A DNA stretch of 64,000 nucleotides, taken from positions 9,486,001 to 9,550,000 of the forward strand of contig NZ_JAUSZM010000003.1 of the NCBI RefSeq assembly GCF_030817655.1, given 5' to 3'. The notes under the pieces were generated by a model. That model was given only the letters and a program-made list of their open reading frames with translations. It had not been told where the DNA came from and did not search any database. Below are positions 25,630-34,899 of this stretch, piece after piece. A program made the translations under genes and the position numbers. This stretch comes from Streptomyces sp. V4I2. GTDB lineage: Bacteria > Actinomycetota > Actinomycetes > Streptomycetales > Streptomycetaceae. The number at the start of each line of letters is the position of its first letter. Within the stretch, counting starts at the first letter, position 1.

Positions 25630-26596
25630 CGAACTGGAACTCCTGCGCCGCGCCAACCCGGTCCCGGTCGACGCCCCCCACTTCGGCGACGGGCCCCTGG
25701 ACCATCACGCCGAGCGGCAGCTGAACCGGCTGCTGCACGGGCAGACCCCCGGCTCCCGCAGCCGCGCCCGGCTGGCCTGGGGCCTGGTCGCCACCGCCGT
25801 CGTGGCCGCCCTCGCGCTGGCCCTCGTACTCGGCGGCCCGAACACGCCCCCCGCGGTCGCGGCCCCCCGCCCGCTGGTCGTGCGGGCCGACTCCACCCCC
25901 GTACCCCTCCAGTTGCTGGCCGAGCGTGCCGGGCAGGACGCGGCAGACGGTTCGCCCCGGCTGCGCAAGGGCACGCACGTCCTGACGTGGAGCATGGGAA
26001 TGGCGGAGGACAAGCCCCCGGTCACGTTCGCCGAGGAGCGGATCGTGCGCTGGAAGGCCGACGACACGCACACGGAACTGGTCGTGGCGACCGACCCGAG
26101 GCATCCCGGCCGGCCAGTCCTGTCCGACGAGGACGGCGAGCCCCGCCTGGTGGCGGACGGGCACGTCATCAGCAGGCAGACCTTCGGGCCGAGCCGGAGC
26201 GACGCGCCACCCGAGTCGGCGCCGCCGCACGACCCGACGCGGCTGCGCGCCTATCTGCAGGAGGCGGGGTACAGCGATACGCCGCTCAGCACGCCCCAAC
26301 TGCTCGACTCCGTCGACGTGTTGCTCGATCACTGGACCCTCGGCGCCCGCGAGAACGCGGCACTCGTCCGGCTCCTCGCGGACGCCGAGGGGCTGCGGCC
26401 GGTCGGTCAGGTGACCGACCGCCTCGGCCGGCGTGGTCAGGCGTATGTCTACGACGGTTCCGGCGCCGGCCGGATGCTGATCATGGACCCGGCCACGGGG
26501 GCCGTCCTCGGGCTGGAGAGCACCGCCACCGTCGCCGAACCCGAGTGGGGCCTCAGGGCCGGCGACGTCATGCAGTACAGCGCCTGGATGCGCTGA
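25622..26596 (+). CDS. Membrane-anchored CU044_5270-type protein, probable ECF partner
   Basis: A 324-residue protein with a cytoplasmic N-terminus (ADELELLRRANPVPVDAPHF), one transmembrane segment around residues 54-71 (LVATAVVAALALALVLGG) and a large extracytoplasmic domain. The layout and opening are those of CU044_5270-type proteins found directly after ECF sigma genes. A sensing or anti-sigma role is inferred from position; no zinc-binding anti-sigma HxxxCxxC motif is present. Overlaps the sigma gene by eight bases; its TGA abuts the convergent folD stop, forming TGATCA. Confidence 0.75.
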   Translation: MADELELLRRANPVPVDAPHFGDGPLDHHAERQLNRLLHGQTPGSRSRARLAWGLVATAVVAALALALVLGGPNTPPAVAAPRPLVVRADSTPVPLQLLAERAGQDAADGSPRLRKGTHVLTWSMGMAEDKPPVTFAEERIVRWKADDTHTELVVATDPRHPGRPVLSDEDGEPRLVADGHVISRQTFGPSRSDAPPESAPPHDPTRLRAYLQEAGYSDTPLSTPQLLDSVDVLLDHWTLGARENAALVRLLADAEGLRPVGQVTDRLGRRGQAYVYDGSGAGRMLIMDPATGAVLGLESTATVAEPEWGLRAGDVMQYSAWMR

Positions 26597-27445
26597 TCAC
26601 ACCCCGAGTTGCCGGGTGGCCGCGTCCACGGTCTGCTCCAGCAGCGTGGCGATCGTCATCGGACCGACGCCGCCCGGCACCGGCGTGATCAGAGAGGCCC
26701 GTTCCACGGCGGAGTCGAAGTCGACGTCGCCGACGTTCCCGGCGTTGTACCCGGCGTCGATCACCACGGCGCCGGGCTTGACGTCCTGGCCCCGGATCAG
26801 CCGCGGCCGGCCCACGGCGGCGACCACGATGTCCGCCTCGCGGACGGCCGCGGACAGGTCCCGGGTGCGGGAGTGGCAGTAGGTGACGGTCGCGTCCCGG
26901 GCGAGCAGCAGCATGCCGACCGGCTTGCCGAGGATCGCGCTGCGGCCCACGACCACGGCCCGCTTGCCGGCCGGGTCGACGTCGTACTCGTCGAGGAGCC
27001 GCATGATCCCGCCCGGAGTGCAGGACACGAAGCCCGGCAGGCCGAAGCTCATCGTGGCGAAGGAGGCGAAGGTGACGCCGTCGACGTCCTTCTCGGGAGC
27101 GACGGCCTCGAACGCGGCCCGCTCGTCGATGTGGGCGCCCACCGGATGCTGGAGCAGGATGCCGTGCACACCGGCGTCCTCGGACAGGGTCCGCAGGGTG
27201 CCGACCAGTTCCTCGGTGGTGGTGGCGGCGGGCAGCGCCACGTGCCGCGACTCGATGCCGGCCGTGCGGCAGCGATTCCGCTTCATCCGGACGTAGGTGA
27301 CGGACGCGGGGTCCTCACCCACAAGGACGGTCGCCAGGCAAGGAGCCTCTCCCGTGCGCTCCGTAAGGTCGGCCGCCCGCTTGGCGGTGTCCTCCAGGGT
27401 GCGCCGGGCGAGCGCGGTGCCGTCCATGAGCCGGGCCTGAGACAT
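26597..27445 (-). CDS. folD: FolD-type methylenetetrahydrofolate dehydrogenase/cyclohydrolase
   Basis: A 282-residue bifunctional FolD that interconverts methylene-, methenyl- and formyl-tetrahydrofolate with NADP. Visible are the catalytic YVRMKRNRC (Tyr-x3-Lys), GILLQHPVGAHID, the folate-site KDVDGVTF, CTPGGIMRLLDEY, the dinucleotide loop VVVGRSAILGKPVGMLLL and the end VPGGVGPMTIATLLEQTV. It lacks the PCTP form (CTPGG here) and QHPVG replaces the usual QLPLP, so it may be a secondary paralogue rather than the housekeeping enzyme. ATG at 27445 follows an AGGAG site. Confidence 0.88.
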   Translation of the reverse strand: MSQARLMDGTALARRTLEDTAKRAADLTERTGEAPCLATVLVGEDPASVTYVRMKRNRCRTAGIESRHVALPAATTTEELVGTLRTLSEDAGVHGILLQHPVGAHIDERAAFEAVAPEKDVDGVTFASFATMSFGLPGFVSCTPGGIMRLLDEYDVDPAGKRAVVVGRSAILGKPVGMLLLARDATVTYCHSRTRDLSAAVREADIVVAAVGRPRLIRGQDVKPGAVVIDAGYNAGNVGDVDFDSAVERASLITPVPGGVGPMTIATLLEQTVDAATRQLGV

Positions 27446-27575
27446 GATCCACTCCTGAGCTGAGTCCACGGGATCGCCCAGGCGCACGGCATTCGTTCAC
27501 GGCGGGCCGCTCCCCGGTGGTGCTCCACCTCAGCGCCAGTCACGGCCCACCGACAGCCTAACCTCCTGCTTCCGA

Positions 27576-27944
27576 CTACTCGTCCCAGGCCTGGACCATG
27601 GTCTGGTCGGCGATCTTCCCGTCCCGCAGCGACATCATCGACTCGGAGAACACGCGCACTCCGTCGGAGTACTCGCAGCTCTCGGTGAAGGCGACGCGGT
27701 CTTCCTGGACGACACACTGCTCAAGCTTGTGCGTCTTGATGTCGCGGCTGTACACGTCCTCGAGCATCGCGCCGATCTCGTTCCGGCCGTGCAGGACCTT
27801 GGGGTGGCTGGGCTGGGTGTTGCGGTCCACGACGCGTATCTCCGCGTCGTCCGCGTAGAGCGACAGAAGATTCGCCGCGGTGTGTCCTTCGATGGCCTGA
27901 CGCAGGGTTTCGGCGTCGAAGCCGGAGCGTGCCGCACTGCCCAT
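27576..27944 (-). CDS. SnoaL-like / NTF2-fold protein
   Basis: A 122-residue NTF2-like protein: an N-terminal helix region (AETLRQAIEGHTAANLLSLY), ADDAEIRVVDRNTQP, HGRNEIGAMLEDVYSRDI, ending in beta strands (RVAFTESCEYSDG, ISLR-like MMSLRDGKIADQTMVQAWDE). The fold hosts many small enzymes and binding proteins; no specific substrate is suggested. ATG 27944 has a near-perfect AAGGAGGT ribosome site, which fixes the start. Confidence 0.8.
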   Translation of the reverse strand: MGSAARSGFDAETLRQAIEGHTAANLLSLYADDAEIRVVDRNTQPSHPKVLHGRNEIGAMLEDVYSRDIKTHKLEQCVVQEDRVAFTESCEYSDGVRVFSESMMSLRDGKIADQTMVQAWDE

Positions 27945-28120
27945 GGTGTGACCTCCTTCAAAAGGCCGCGGCCCGGCGAGGTGCGGGCCGCGAGGGGCCT
28001 CTCCCTTCGAGGCTCCTCCGCCTCGGCGGGCTCGGCAAGCGCAGTCCGCGCGCTGCGCCTCACGGGTGAGCGGCAGCGGCCGCTCGTGTCCGGCAGGGCT
28101 CCTCCCGCGTTGCTGAGGGC

Positions 28121-28426
28121 ATGGTCTCAACACGACGTATCGTCGCCGCCGTGGGTCTCGCCGTCGGGGTCACCGGCCTCGCCGCTCCCCTCGCGAACGC
28201 GGCCGACGCGGCTGCCCCGGGTGCCGGTCAGCTGAACCCCATCGCCACGCTCGACTCGCTCGTCGTGAGCGACCTGCCCGCGGAGCACAAGGGCGAGGTC
28301 CCGCGGATCTCGGAGCAGCTGGCCGCGCTCAACCGGGTCAACGAGCTGAACAAGCTGAACGAGCTGCACCAGGTCACCGACCTCGTCGCCCCCGTCACCG
28401 GGCTGCTGCCCGCTGTCCAGGCCTGA
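28121..28426 (+). CDS. Small secreted protein of unknown function
   Basis: A 101-residue protein with a clear signal peptide (RRIVAAVGLAVGVTGLAAPL, cleavage near ANAADAA). The mature part is short, charged, and has a helical repeat-like stretch RVNELNKLNELHQV near the C-terminus. Proteins of this form are common in Streptomyces secretomes, with no assigned role. No cysteine is present. A strong terminator follows 18 bases after the stop. Confidence 0.7.
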   Translation: MVSTRRIVAAVGLAVGVTGLAAPLANAADAAAPGAGQLNPIATLDSLVVSDLPAEHKGEVPRISEQLAALNRVNELNKLNELHQVTDLVAPVTGLLPAVQA

Positions 28427-28444
28427 CCGTTCCCGCCTGCTCCC

Positions 28445-28478
28445 CGAGGGCCGCCCGGATCTCTCCGGGCGGCCCTCG
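28445..28478. terminator. Bidirectional terminator
   Basis: Perfect 15-bp stem (CGAGGGCCGCCCGGA and its complement) with a TCTC loop, between the small secreted protein gene and the convergent siderophore operon. Confidence 0.85.
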
Positions 28479-28493
28479 ACGCGTGCCTGCGTC

Positions 28494-29700
28494 TCATCGC
28501 GCGGGAGCGGCGTCCAGGAAGTGGAAGCCGGGCCGGGGGTGCATCAGGAAGTCGTGGTGGGAGATGTTCCACGCGTAGGCACCTGTCAGCGAGAACGCCA
28601 CCCGGTCACCGGCCTTCAGCCCGGGCGCGGGTACGCGTCGGGCCAGCACGTCCTTCGGTGTGCACAGCTGTCCGGCCAGGGTGATCCGGTCGCCCACGGA
28701 CTCGGATCGCGGCCACGGATGCGGCCAGGTGTCCACCGGAAGTACGGAACACGGCTGGTCGTGCCCCTTCGTCGCCGGGGTGCGCAGATGGTGGGTGCCG
28801 CCCCGGACGACGGCGAACTCCTCGCCGTGGCTGCGCTTCACGTCCAGTACCTCCGTGGCGTACCAGCCGCAGTACGCCGTCAGGGCCCGCCCCGGCTCGA
28901 CGCGCAGGGTGAGTTCGGGGTGCGCCTCGGTCAGGCGGGCGAGGCCCTTGCCGTACGCGGCCCAGTCGAAGCGGTGCCCGGGACGGGGTGTAGTCGACGG
29001 TCATGCCGCCGCCGACGTTCACCTCGGCGAGCGGCACACCGAGGTCCGTCGCCCACGAGACGACGGACTCGGCCACCGCCAGCTGCTCGGCCGCCTCCAG
29101 GCCGCTCGCCAAGTGGGCGTGGACGCCCCGCAGTTCGAGGTGCGGGTAGGTGCCGCCGGTGAGCGCGCGGACGGCCTCGAGAGCCTGGGCGGGGTCCATC
29201 CCGAAGGGTGTGGGCCTGCCGCCCATCGCCAGCGAGCTGCCCGCCAACGAGCCGTCGGCGACCGGCAGGTTGACGCGGGGCAGCACCGGCACCCGTCGTC
29301 CCGGAGCGACGCGCCGCGCCAACTCGGCCAGCATGCGCAGCTCGTAGGCGCTCTCCACGTGGAAGCGTTCGACTCCCTGCTCCAGCGCGGCCGTCACCTC
29401 GTCCGGCGTCTTGCCGGGACCCCCGAAGGCGAGCGGCCGACCCGGTACCGCCCCGGCCACGTGGGCGAGTTCGCCGCCCGAGGAGACCTCGTAGCCGTCG
29501 ACGTACGGACCGAGCGCGCCGAGGATCTCCGGCTCGGGGTTGGCCTTCGCGGCGTAGTACAGCTCGACCCGCTCCGGGAGCGCGGCCCGCACGGCGGCGA
29601 CGTGGGGGCGCAGTGCGGCCAGATCGTAGACGTACGCGGGAAGTTCACTGGAAGGCAGGGACAGGACGCGGTCGCGGACCGCGGGCGTCGGATCGGTCAT
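28494..29700 (-). pseudogene. PLP-dependent decarboxylase of the siderophore operon, frameshifted
   Basis: From ATG 29700 the sequence reads as a fold-type III (alanine-racemase/ornithine-DAP decarboxylase) enzyme: ELYYAAKANPEPEIL with the PLP lysine, GYEVSSGGELAHV, ELRGVHAHLASG, EVNVGGGMTVDYT. At about 28985, in a run of four G (C on the coding strand), one extra base breaks the frame; the family reading (GHRFDWAAYGKGLARL, then RVEPGRALTAYCGWYATEV and FLMHPRPGFHFLDAAPAR) continues in the other frame to 28494. Related enzymes (SbnH-like, lysine/ornithine decarboxylases) make the amine building block of NIS siderophores. ATG overlaps the upstream synthetase stop. A homopolymer sequencing error is a serious alternative. 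Confidence 0.75.
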
Positions 29701-31487
29701 CGGATGCTCCCGGTCGTGTCGCGCAGGATGCCCTCGGCGAGAGGGGACGGCAGCCGGACGTATCCGGCCGCGCGGTCGGCCTTGCGCTCCCAGCGGGTGA
29801 GCAGGTTGGCCTTGGCGGGCAGCGGCACCCCGGCGAGCAGGGCGGCCAGGCGCGGCGGACAGCCGCTCCGGTCGGCGTACGCCCGCAGGGTGTCCCGCAT
29901 CCGGCCCCACAGCGCGGCCTCCGCCCGCGGGTGCAGGTCGGCGAGGGCGGCGAGCAGCTCGGCGGCATGGTTGACCAACAGGCAGTACACCACCCGGTCC
30001 CAGCCGCGCTGTGCGTCGTACGTCATCGGACCCGCGACCTCGGGCGGCAACGCGGCGAGCGTGTCCGCGTGATGCTCGGGGACCAGCTTGGCGCCCTCCA
30101 GGTCGCGGAAGAGGACCTGGACGGGCATGCCGTCGCCGTCGACGCCGATGAGGACGTTCTGCAGGTGCGGTTCCAGGACCAGCCCGTGGTCGAAGTAGGC
30201 GGCCAGCACCGGCGGGACGAGGAGGCCGAGGTACGCCGACCACCAGTCCAGGGCCCGCCGCTCGTCCGCGCCGGCCAGGAGGCGGGAGATGTGGGCGGCG
30301 CCGGTCGGGTACTCGTCGGCGACCGCGGCGGCGAGCAGGGGAGTGGTGCCGGGCGCGAGCCGGCGCGGCAGGCCTTCGCGGACGATGACGCCGAAGCCCT
30401 CCAACAGGGCGCGGTCCGGTGTCCCGTCGGGACCCGGGAGGGCGAGCGAGCGGTACGCGGGCTCGCGGAGCACGGCGCTGCCGGGGAAACGCTCGGCGAG
30501 GTCGGCGAGTGCCGGGGCCAGGGCGCGGGTGAGGGCGACCGCGCCGGACAGCTCGTAACTGCTGTTCTTGCGCAGGCAGTTGGTGATCCGCACGTTGAGG
30601 CTGAACTTCAGGAACGTCTCGCCGTCGTACAGGGTGCGCACGGAGGCGGTGGCGGCGAAGGGCTGTCCGCCGGGTCCGAGGTCGAGGATGTCACCGGCCG
30701 CGAGGGCGGCGCGCAGCGCGGGGTGCTCGCCGAGTGTCTCGTACTGCCAGGGGTGGGCGGGCAGCAGCCGGTAGCCGTCCGGGACGTCCTCGCGCTGCCG
30801 GTCCAAGGGGGCGACGGCCGCGGGGTCGGCGTACTCCTCGGCGATCAGGTGGCTGCGGACCGCGAGGTGGCGCAGCGGGAAGGCGGCGCCCGTCTCCGGG
30901 GCGTACGCGGACCAGGCGCGCGGGTCGCCGGTGCGGGCCTTGGGCGTGGGGTGGAAGCGGTGCCCGAACAGCAGCGACTGCTCGGAGGCGAGGTAGGCCG
31001 ACAGCCGGTCCCCCGGGGCTCGGTCGGCCCGTACGGCGGTGTCGGCCCGTACGGCGGTCAGGGCGGCCGCGATCGCCGAGTGGCTGAAGGCGATCTGCTC
31101 CAGGAACTCCTCGTTGCGCACGCCGGTGCGCAGCCACAGCTCGTCGTGGGTGTACTCGGCCAGGCGTCGCCAGTCCATCTCCGCCCAGCCGCCCTCGCTC
31201 TGCTCGCTCACCGGGCCGGTGAACCGGTGTGCGCCCAGCAGTGAGGTGCGGCGCAGGGCGACGCGCAGCAGGACCCCGCGGCGCGGCAGCCGCAGCAGCA
31301 GCCGGCCGTCGGTCACGACGGACTGGCGTTCGGGGCCGGACACCTCGCGCAGCAGACAGTTGAGGAGCGTGTGGGCCACCGCCTCGTCGGCGGTGGGCAG
31401 TGCGGCGGGAGCGACGGGCGTCCCCCCGGGCTCGAACGAGGTCGAGAGCTTCGGGGAGCTCGCGGGCGAGTGGGTCAGCGAGGGCAT
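29697..31487 (-). CDS. IucA/IucC-family NIS siderophore synthetase (second of two)
   Basis: A 596-residue NRPS-independent siderophore synthetase, which activates a carboxylate with ATP and condenses it with an amine or alcohol. Family motifs are GHRFHPTPKARTG, LLPAHPWQYE, ASVRTLYDGETFLKFSLNV, ITNCLRKNSSYE, FDHGLVLEPHLQNVLI and LFRDLEGAKLVPE, followed by a FhuF-like C-terminal region. ATG 31487 shares TGATG with the stop of the transporter remnant upstream. An 18-bp direct duplication near 31026-31060 gives the repeated VRADTAVRAD. Confidence 0.9.
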   Translation of the reverse strand: MPSLTHSPASSPKLSTSFEPGGTPVAPAALPTADEAVAHTLLNCLLREVSGPERQSVVTDGRLLLRLPRRGVLLRVALRRTSLLGAHRFTGPVSEQSEGGWAEMDWRRLAEYTHDELWLRTGVRNEEFLEQIAFSHSAIAAALTAVRADTAVRADRAPGDRLSAYLASEQSLLFGHRFHPTPKARTGDPRAWSAYAPETGAAFPLRHLAVRSHLIAEEYADPAAVAPLDRQREDVPDGYRLLPAHPWQYETLGEHPALRAALAAGDILDLGPGGQPFAATASVRTLYDGETFLKFSLNVRITNCLRKNSSYELSGAVALTRALAPALADLAERFPGSAVLREPAYRSLALPGPDGTPDRALLEGFGVIVREGLPRRLAPGTTPLLAAAVADEYPTGAAHISRLLAGADERRALDWWSAYLGLLVPPVLAAYFDHGLVLEPHLQNVLIGVDGDGMPVQVLFRDLEGAKLVPEHHADTLAALPPEVAGPMTYDAQRGWDRVVYCLLVNHAAELLAALADLHPRAEAALWGRMRDTLRAYADRSGCPPRLAALLAGVPLPAKANLLTRWERKADRAAGYVRLPSPLAEGILRDTTGSIR

Positions 31488-31732
31488 CAACGGCTCCAGC
31501 GGGTGCGGAACTTCAGCGGGGGGAAGGTGACGGCGAGGACGGTGACGGCGGCAGCGGCACCGCCGGTCAGTACGGGTGCGGCCGGACCGAAGCGGGCACT
31601 GCCCACCGCCGCGGCCACGCCGGCCGGCGGCCCCAGCGCCGCGAAGGACGCCACGAAGCAGCAGCCCGCCACCTCGTGCGCCTGGCCCCGGCCGAACGAG
31701 GGCCGTGGCAGGTGCAGGGCCTCGGCGGTCAT
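31487..31732 (-). pseudogene. Collapsed transporter gene between the two siderophore synthetases (probable MFS exporter remnant)
   Basis: An 81-residue frame (MTAEALHLPRPSFGRG, then CCFVASFAALGPPAGVAAAV, FGPAAPVLTGGAAAAVTVLA, VTFPPLKFRTRW) with two hydrophobic stretches like the last helices of an MFS transporter. NIS operons usually carry a ~400-residue MFS exporter at this kind of position. The N-terminus is joined to an apparent C-terminus in frame, and both ends keep translational overlaps (ATGA upstream, TGATG downstream), exactly as in the rfbD remnant. Identification as MFS is inference; it could also be an intact small membrane protein. Confidence 0.5.
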
Positions 31733-33549
31733 GCCGGATCCCCGGCTGTCAGCAGGTAGTTGGGGCCGGTGGTGTAGTGCTTGTTGATGTCGGCGGCGCC
31801 CGACCGCTCCTTGGACAGCAGGGTCCCGGCCGTGACCATCGCCTTCACCGGCAGCGTCGGCGCGTCCAGCACGCGGGCGCGCAGCACCGCCCCGGCCTCC
31901 CCTGCCTCTGCCGTGAGCCTGTCGACCGCCTCCGTCAGCCGCTCCCGCACCAGCCCCAGCAGCGTGGTCAGTGGGGCGCGACCCCGCCGGGCGAGCCCGA
32001 ACGCGTAGGCGCCCGCGCACAGATGGACGGTGACGGTGGCGAAGAGGTCGGCGACCGGCCCGTCGCCCCGGCCGAGGGTCCGTACGTCGTCGAAGCCCCA
32101 CGGCCCGGGGAGTACGGCGTCCAGCCGCTCGGTGTTGACCCGGGGACCGTCGTTGTCCTTGAACAGCATCCGCACACTGCCCGGTCGCAGCACCAGCGAG
32201 ACGTTCTGCTGATGCGACTCCAGCGCGATCCCGTACCCGAACAGGGTCGTCTGCCAGTCGAACAGCAGCGTGAGACAGGCGTCGAGGAGAGCGAGGGGGT
32301 CCCCGTCGTGGAAGCGGTCGGCGAGGTGGTCGACGACCGGCCGTCCGTCGGGGGCCTCGGCGAGGAGTGCCGCCATCGGTACGACCACCGAGTCGTCGAG
32401 CCCGGCCGGGTACCGGCGGCACAGGACGGCGAGCAGCTCGTGCCCGGCGTGTGCGTACGTCGTCTCGTCGGCGTGCAGGATGGTGTCCCGGAAACGGGGT
32501 TCACGGGCGATCACCGCCTCCAGCAGCCGCTGCCCCACCGCACCGTCCACGAGCGTCCCGGGTTTCACGGACCGCTTGTTGCGCAGGCCCAACGTGGCGG
32601 TGGCCAGGGGCAGTTTGAGATGCAGGGCCGGATCCGCGACCGTAGCCACGGTACGCATCGACAGCGTCGGGACGACGTCGAGGTGGGGCCGGCCGACGAG
32701 CACGGCGCTGTCCGCGAGGCCGGTGGTCCGCAGCGCCTCGTCGAGCGGGGCGCCGAGCGTCAACGGGTGGACCGGTAACGTCACATGGGTGCTCTGCAGT
32801 TCGGGCAGGCCGAGCACCGCCGGCGACGGCCAGACCTCCGGAAGCGCCCCCGTCAGGGTGACCGCGGCCCGGGGCACGGCGAGCCAGCGCAACGCGAACC
32901 GGGGATGGAACTCGGGTGCGTACGCGCGCAGTTGGGCATCGGTGAGCCCCGCACGTCCGCGTGCCGTCGGGTAGACGGGGTGGTCGAGCCGGGCGGCGAG
33001 CGTGTCGTACGCCAGGCCGGCGGTCAGGCCGGTCCAGCGTGCCGGGTCGGCGCCGTGCCGGGCGGTCAGCAGCCCGGCCACCCGCGTCCGCGTCGCCGCG
33101 TGCAGCCGCAGTGTGGCCAGCGTCTGCCGGCACTCCTCGACGAACGCGTCGAAGCCGCCCCGGTCCTCGGGCTCGGCGAGGGCACGCAGCGCGCCGAGCA
33201 CGCTGTCGTACGAGGTCAGCTCGCCGCCGTCCGACTCGCGCACGAGGAGCGGCAGCCGGGCGGCGTACACGCACTGGTAGCCGTCCTCGGCGACCGGCAG
33301 CAGCAGGGCGTCGCCCTCCGGAGTCGCCAGGCGCAGCCAGTCGCCGTCCGGCCGGTGCGCGAGCGTGCTCCGGGTGCGCAGCCCGACCACGTCCTCGCGC
33401 AGAAGGGCGCTCAGTACGCGGACGAGCAGCTCCGCAGCGCAGGGGTCTGTGGCGGCCGGCGCAGCTACGGGCGGATCGGCGGTCGCAGAAGCCGCAGCGG
33501 TCGTAGGGGGCGTAGCGGTCGCGGCCGGACCGGCCGTCGGCGCGGTCAC
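31729..33549 (-). CDS. IucA/IucC-family NIS siderophore synthetase (first of two)
   Basis: A 606-residue synthetase of the same family with divergent motifs: HPVYPTARGRAGLT (in place of GHP-x-HP-x-K), LPVHPLTLGAPL, PTLSMRTVATV, HLKLPLATATLGLRNKRSVK and ALESHQQNVSLVL with MLFKDNDGPR. An Ala/Thr/Pro-rich N-terminus of ~35 residues precedes the domain. The GTG at 33549 overlaps the ATP-grasp stop (GTGA). The two synthetases differ strongly, suggesting that they act on different carboxylates or at different steps of one siderophore. Confidence 0.88.
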   Translation of the reverse strand: MTAPTAGPAATATPPTTAAASATADPPVAAPAATDPCAAELLVRVLSALLREDVVGLRTRSTLAHRPDGDWLRLATPEGDALLLPVAEDGYQCVYAARLPLLVRESDGGELTSYDSVLGALRALAEPEDRGGFDAFVEECRQTLATLRLHAATRTRVAGLLTARHGADPARWTGLTAGLAYDTLAARLDHPVYPTARGRAGLTDAQLRAYAPEFHPRFALRWLAVPRAAVTLTGALPEVWPSPAVLGLPELQSTHVTLPVHPLTLGAPLDEALRTTGLADSAVLVGRPHLDVVPTLSMRTVATVADPALHLKLPLATATLGLRNKRSVKPGTLVDGAVGQRLLEAVIAREPRFRDTILHADETTYAHAGHELLAVLCRRYPAGLDDSVVVPMAALLAEAPDGRPVVDHLADRFHDGDPLALLDACLTLLFDWQTTLFGYGIALESHQQNVSLVLRPGSVRMLFKDNDGPRVNTERLDAVLPGPWGFDDVRTLGRGDGPVADLFATVTVHLCAGAYAFGLARRGRAPLTTLLGLVRERLTEAVDRLTAEAGEAGAVLRARVLDAPTLPVKAMVTAGTLLSKERSGAADINKHYTTGPNYLLTAGDPA

Positions 33550-34718
33550 GGCTGGATCTCCCAGTGCCGGGCGGCCATAAACTCGGCCGAGACGCGGTCC
33601 ACCGTCGACTGGTCGGTGCCGGTGGCCCGCAGGACACCGAGATAGTCTCGGTTGGTGCGGTACAGCTCGTGCCGCTCGCCCACCGCACGCAGCGGACGAT
33701 ACGTCAGATGCACGCCACCGACGGTGAGTTCGGTGGCGGCGGGGGCCCCGACGAGGGTTCCGGCGCGGTCGGCGCACGGGTACTCCACGCGCGCGGCCCC
33801 GTCACGGCGGGCGCCCAGGTCAGTGGGGAGCGGCTCGCCCAGGTGGGTGCGCAGGATGTGCTCGAAGAGCGGTACCTCCAGCAGCCGGGCCAGCAGCAGA
33901 TCGCACTGGTCGCCGATGGCACGGTAGTTGACCTCGATGATCCGCGCCCGGCCCGCGTGCCTCACGAACTCGGTGTGACAGGCCCCGAACCCGACGCCGA
34001 GCGCGTCCAGTTGTGCCAGGACCTGCGTGACGACCGGCTCGGGGTGTGCCGGGAGGAAGGTCATGCTCTCCTCGACGAAGTACGGCGGCGCCGACAGCTG
34101 GGTGTGGAAGCCGCCCAGGACATGGCGGACGGCGCCGTCGCCGAGGGTCTCCAGGGTGTACAGCTCGCCGGGGAGGTACTCCTCCACGACCAGGACGGCA
34201 CCCGGGCGCCGGTCCAGGATCTCCTTGGAGCAGGCGACCAGTTCCTCGGCGTTCTCGACGAGGACGACGTCCTCGCTGGCCACGCCCTCGCGCGGCTTGA
34301 GCACACAGGGGTACGGCGCGTCGAGCGCGGCGGGTTCGGTGAGCTCGGCCGACCACATGCGGTCCACGCCGGCCGCGGCGAGCCGGCGGCGCATCTCGGC
34401 CTTGTCCTTGGTGCGCAGCGTGGCCCGCCAGTCCTTGCCGGGGAGGCCGAAGTAGGCGGCGGCCAGGGCGGCCTGGGTCTGGAGGTGGTCGCTGTTGGTG
34501 AAGACGGCGTCGGGCCGGTGGTGCGGGGAGATCCGGGTGGTCACGGCCCGGAAGTCACGGACCTCGCACTCCAGGATCTCGACGTCCGGATACGCGGCAC
34601 GGTGCGCCGCGGGCTGGTCGGTGAGGACGGTGACGTCCAGGCCCAGCCGGGCGGCGGCGGGCAGAAAGCCCTCGGTGACGGAGTCGGTCGGGTTGAGGGC
34701 GAGGAGGTACAGACGCAT
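33546..34718 (-). CDS. ATP-grasp ligase of the siderophore operon
   Basis: A 390-residue ATP-grasp enzyme. The pre-ATP-grasp Rossmann part starts RLYLLALNPTDSVTEGFLPA, the ATP-binding region includes RTKDKAEMRRRLAAAGV, YPCVLKPREGVASEDVVLV and VVEEYLPGELYTLETLG, and the metal-binding end is ACHTEFVRHAGRARIIEVNYR. These enzymes form amide bonds through an acyl phosphate. As first gene of the operon beside two NIS synthetases, it probably ligates an amino acid-like unit. It is not part of the classical desferrioxamine or aerobactin sets. An iron box lies about 180 bases upstream. Confidence 0.85.
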   Translation of the reverse strand: MRLYLLALNPTDSVTEGFLPAAARLGLDVTVLTDQPAAHRAAYPDVEILECEVRDFRAVTTRISPHHRPDAVFTNSDHLQTQAALAAAYFGLPGKDWRATLRTKDKAEMRRRLAAAGVDRMWSAELTEPAALDAPYPCVLKPREGVASEDVVLVENAEELVACSKEILDRRPGAVLVVEEYLPGELYTLETLGDGAVRHVLGGFHTQLSAPPYFVEESMTFLPAHPEPVVTQVLAQLDALGVGFGACHTEFVRHAGRARIIEVNYRAIGDQCDLLLARLLEVPLFEHILRTHLGEPLPTDLGARRDGAARVEYPCADRAGTLVGAPAATELTVGGVHLTYRPLRAVGERHELYRTNRDYLGVLRATGTDQSTVDRVSAEFMAARHWEIQP

Positions 34719-34899
34719 GACTGAGGAACAACTTCCGCTAGCGGGCGGGGGCCGGGGCGAGCCGCGTCCGCGAGCATCTGATCCGCACCCCGCGCAAGGG
34801 CTCCGAAACCGGCCGGGAAGAGAGGCATGTGCCTGAGGGCACGAAAGGGCACACCTGTGTCGGGTGCGCCCGGGTGGGTCGCAGTCACGAGGCGTGAGC
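34719..34899 (-). other. 5' leader region of the siderophore operon
   Basis: No convincing gene. On the minus strand a GTG at 34888, 12 bases from the iron box, opens a frame (TATHPGAPDTGVPFRALRHM...) that runs past the ATP-grasp start in another frame. It has no ribosome site, and I do not recognise a product. The long leader may contain regulatory RNA structure, but none is evident by eye. Confidence 0.3.

Noticed and set aside
34541..34888. Minus-strand GTG frame directly behind the iron box
   Set aside because: No ribosome site and no recognisable product; it runs far into the ATP-grasp gene in another frame.
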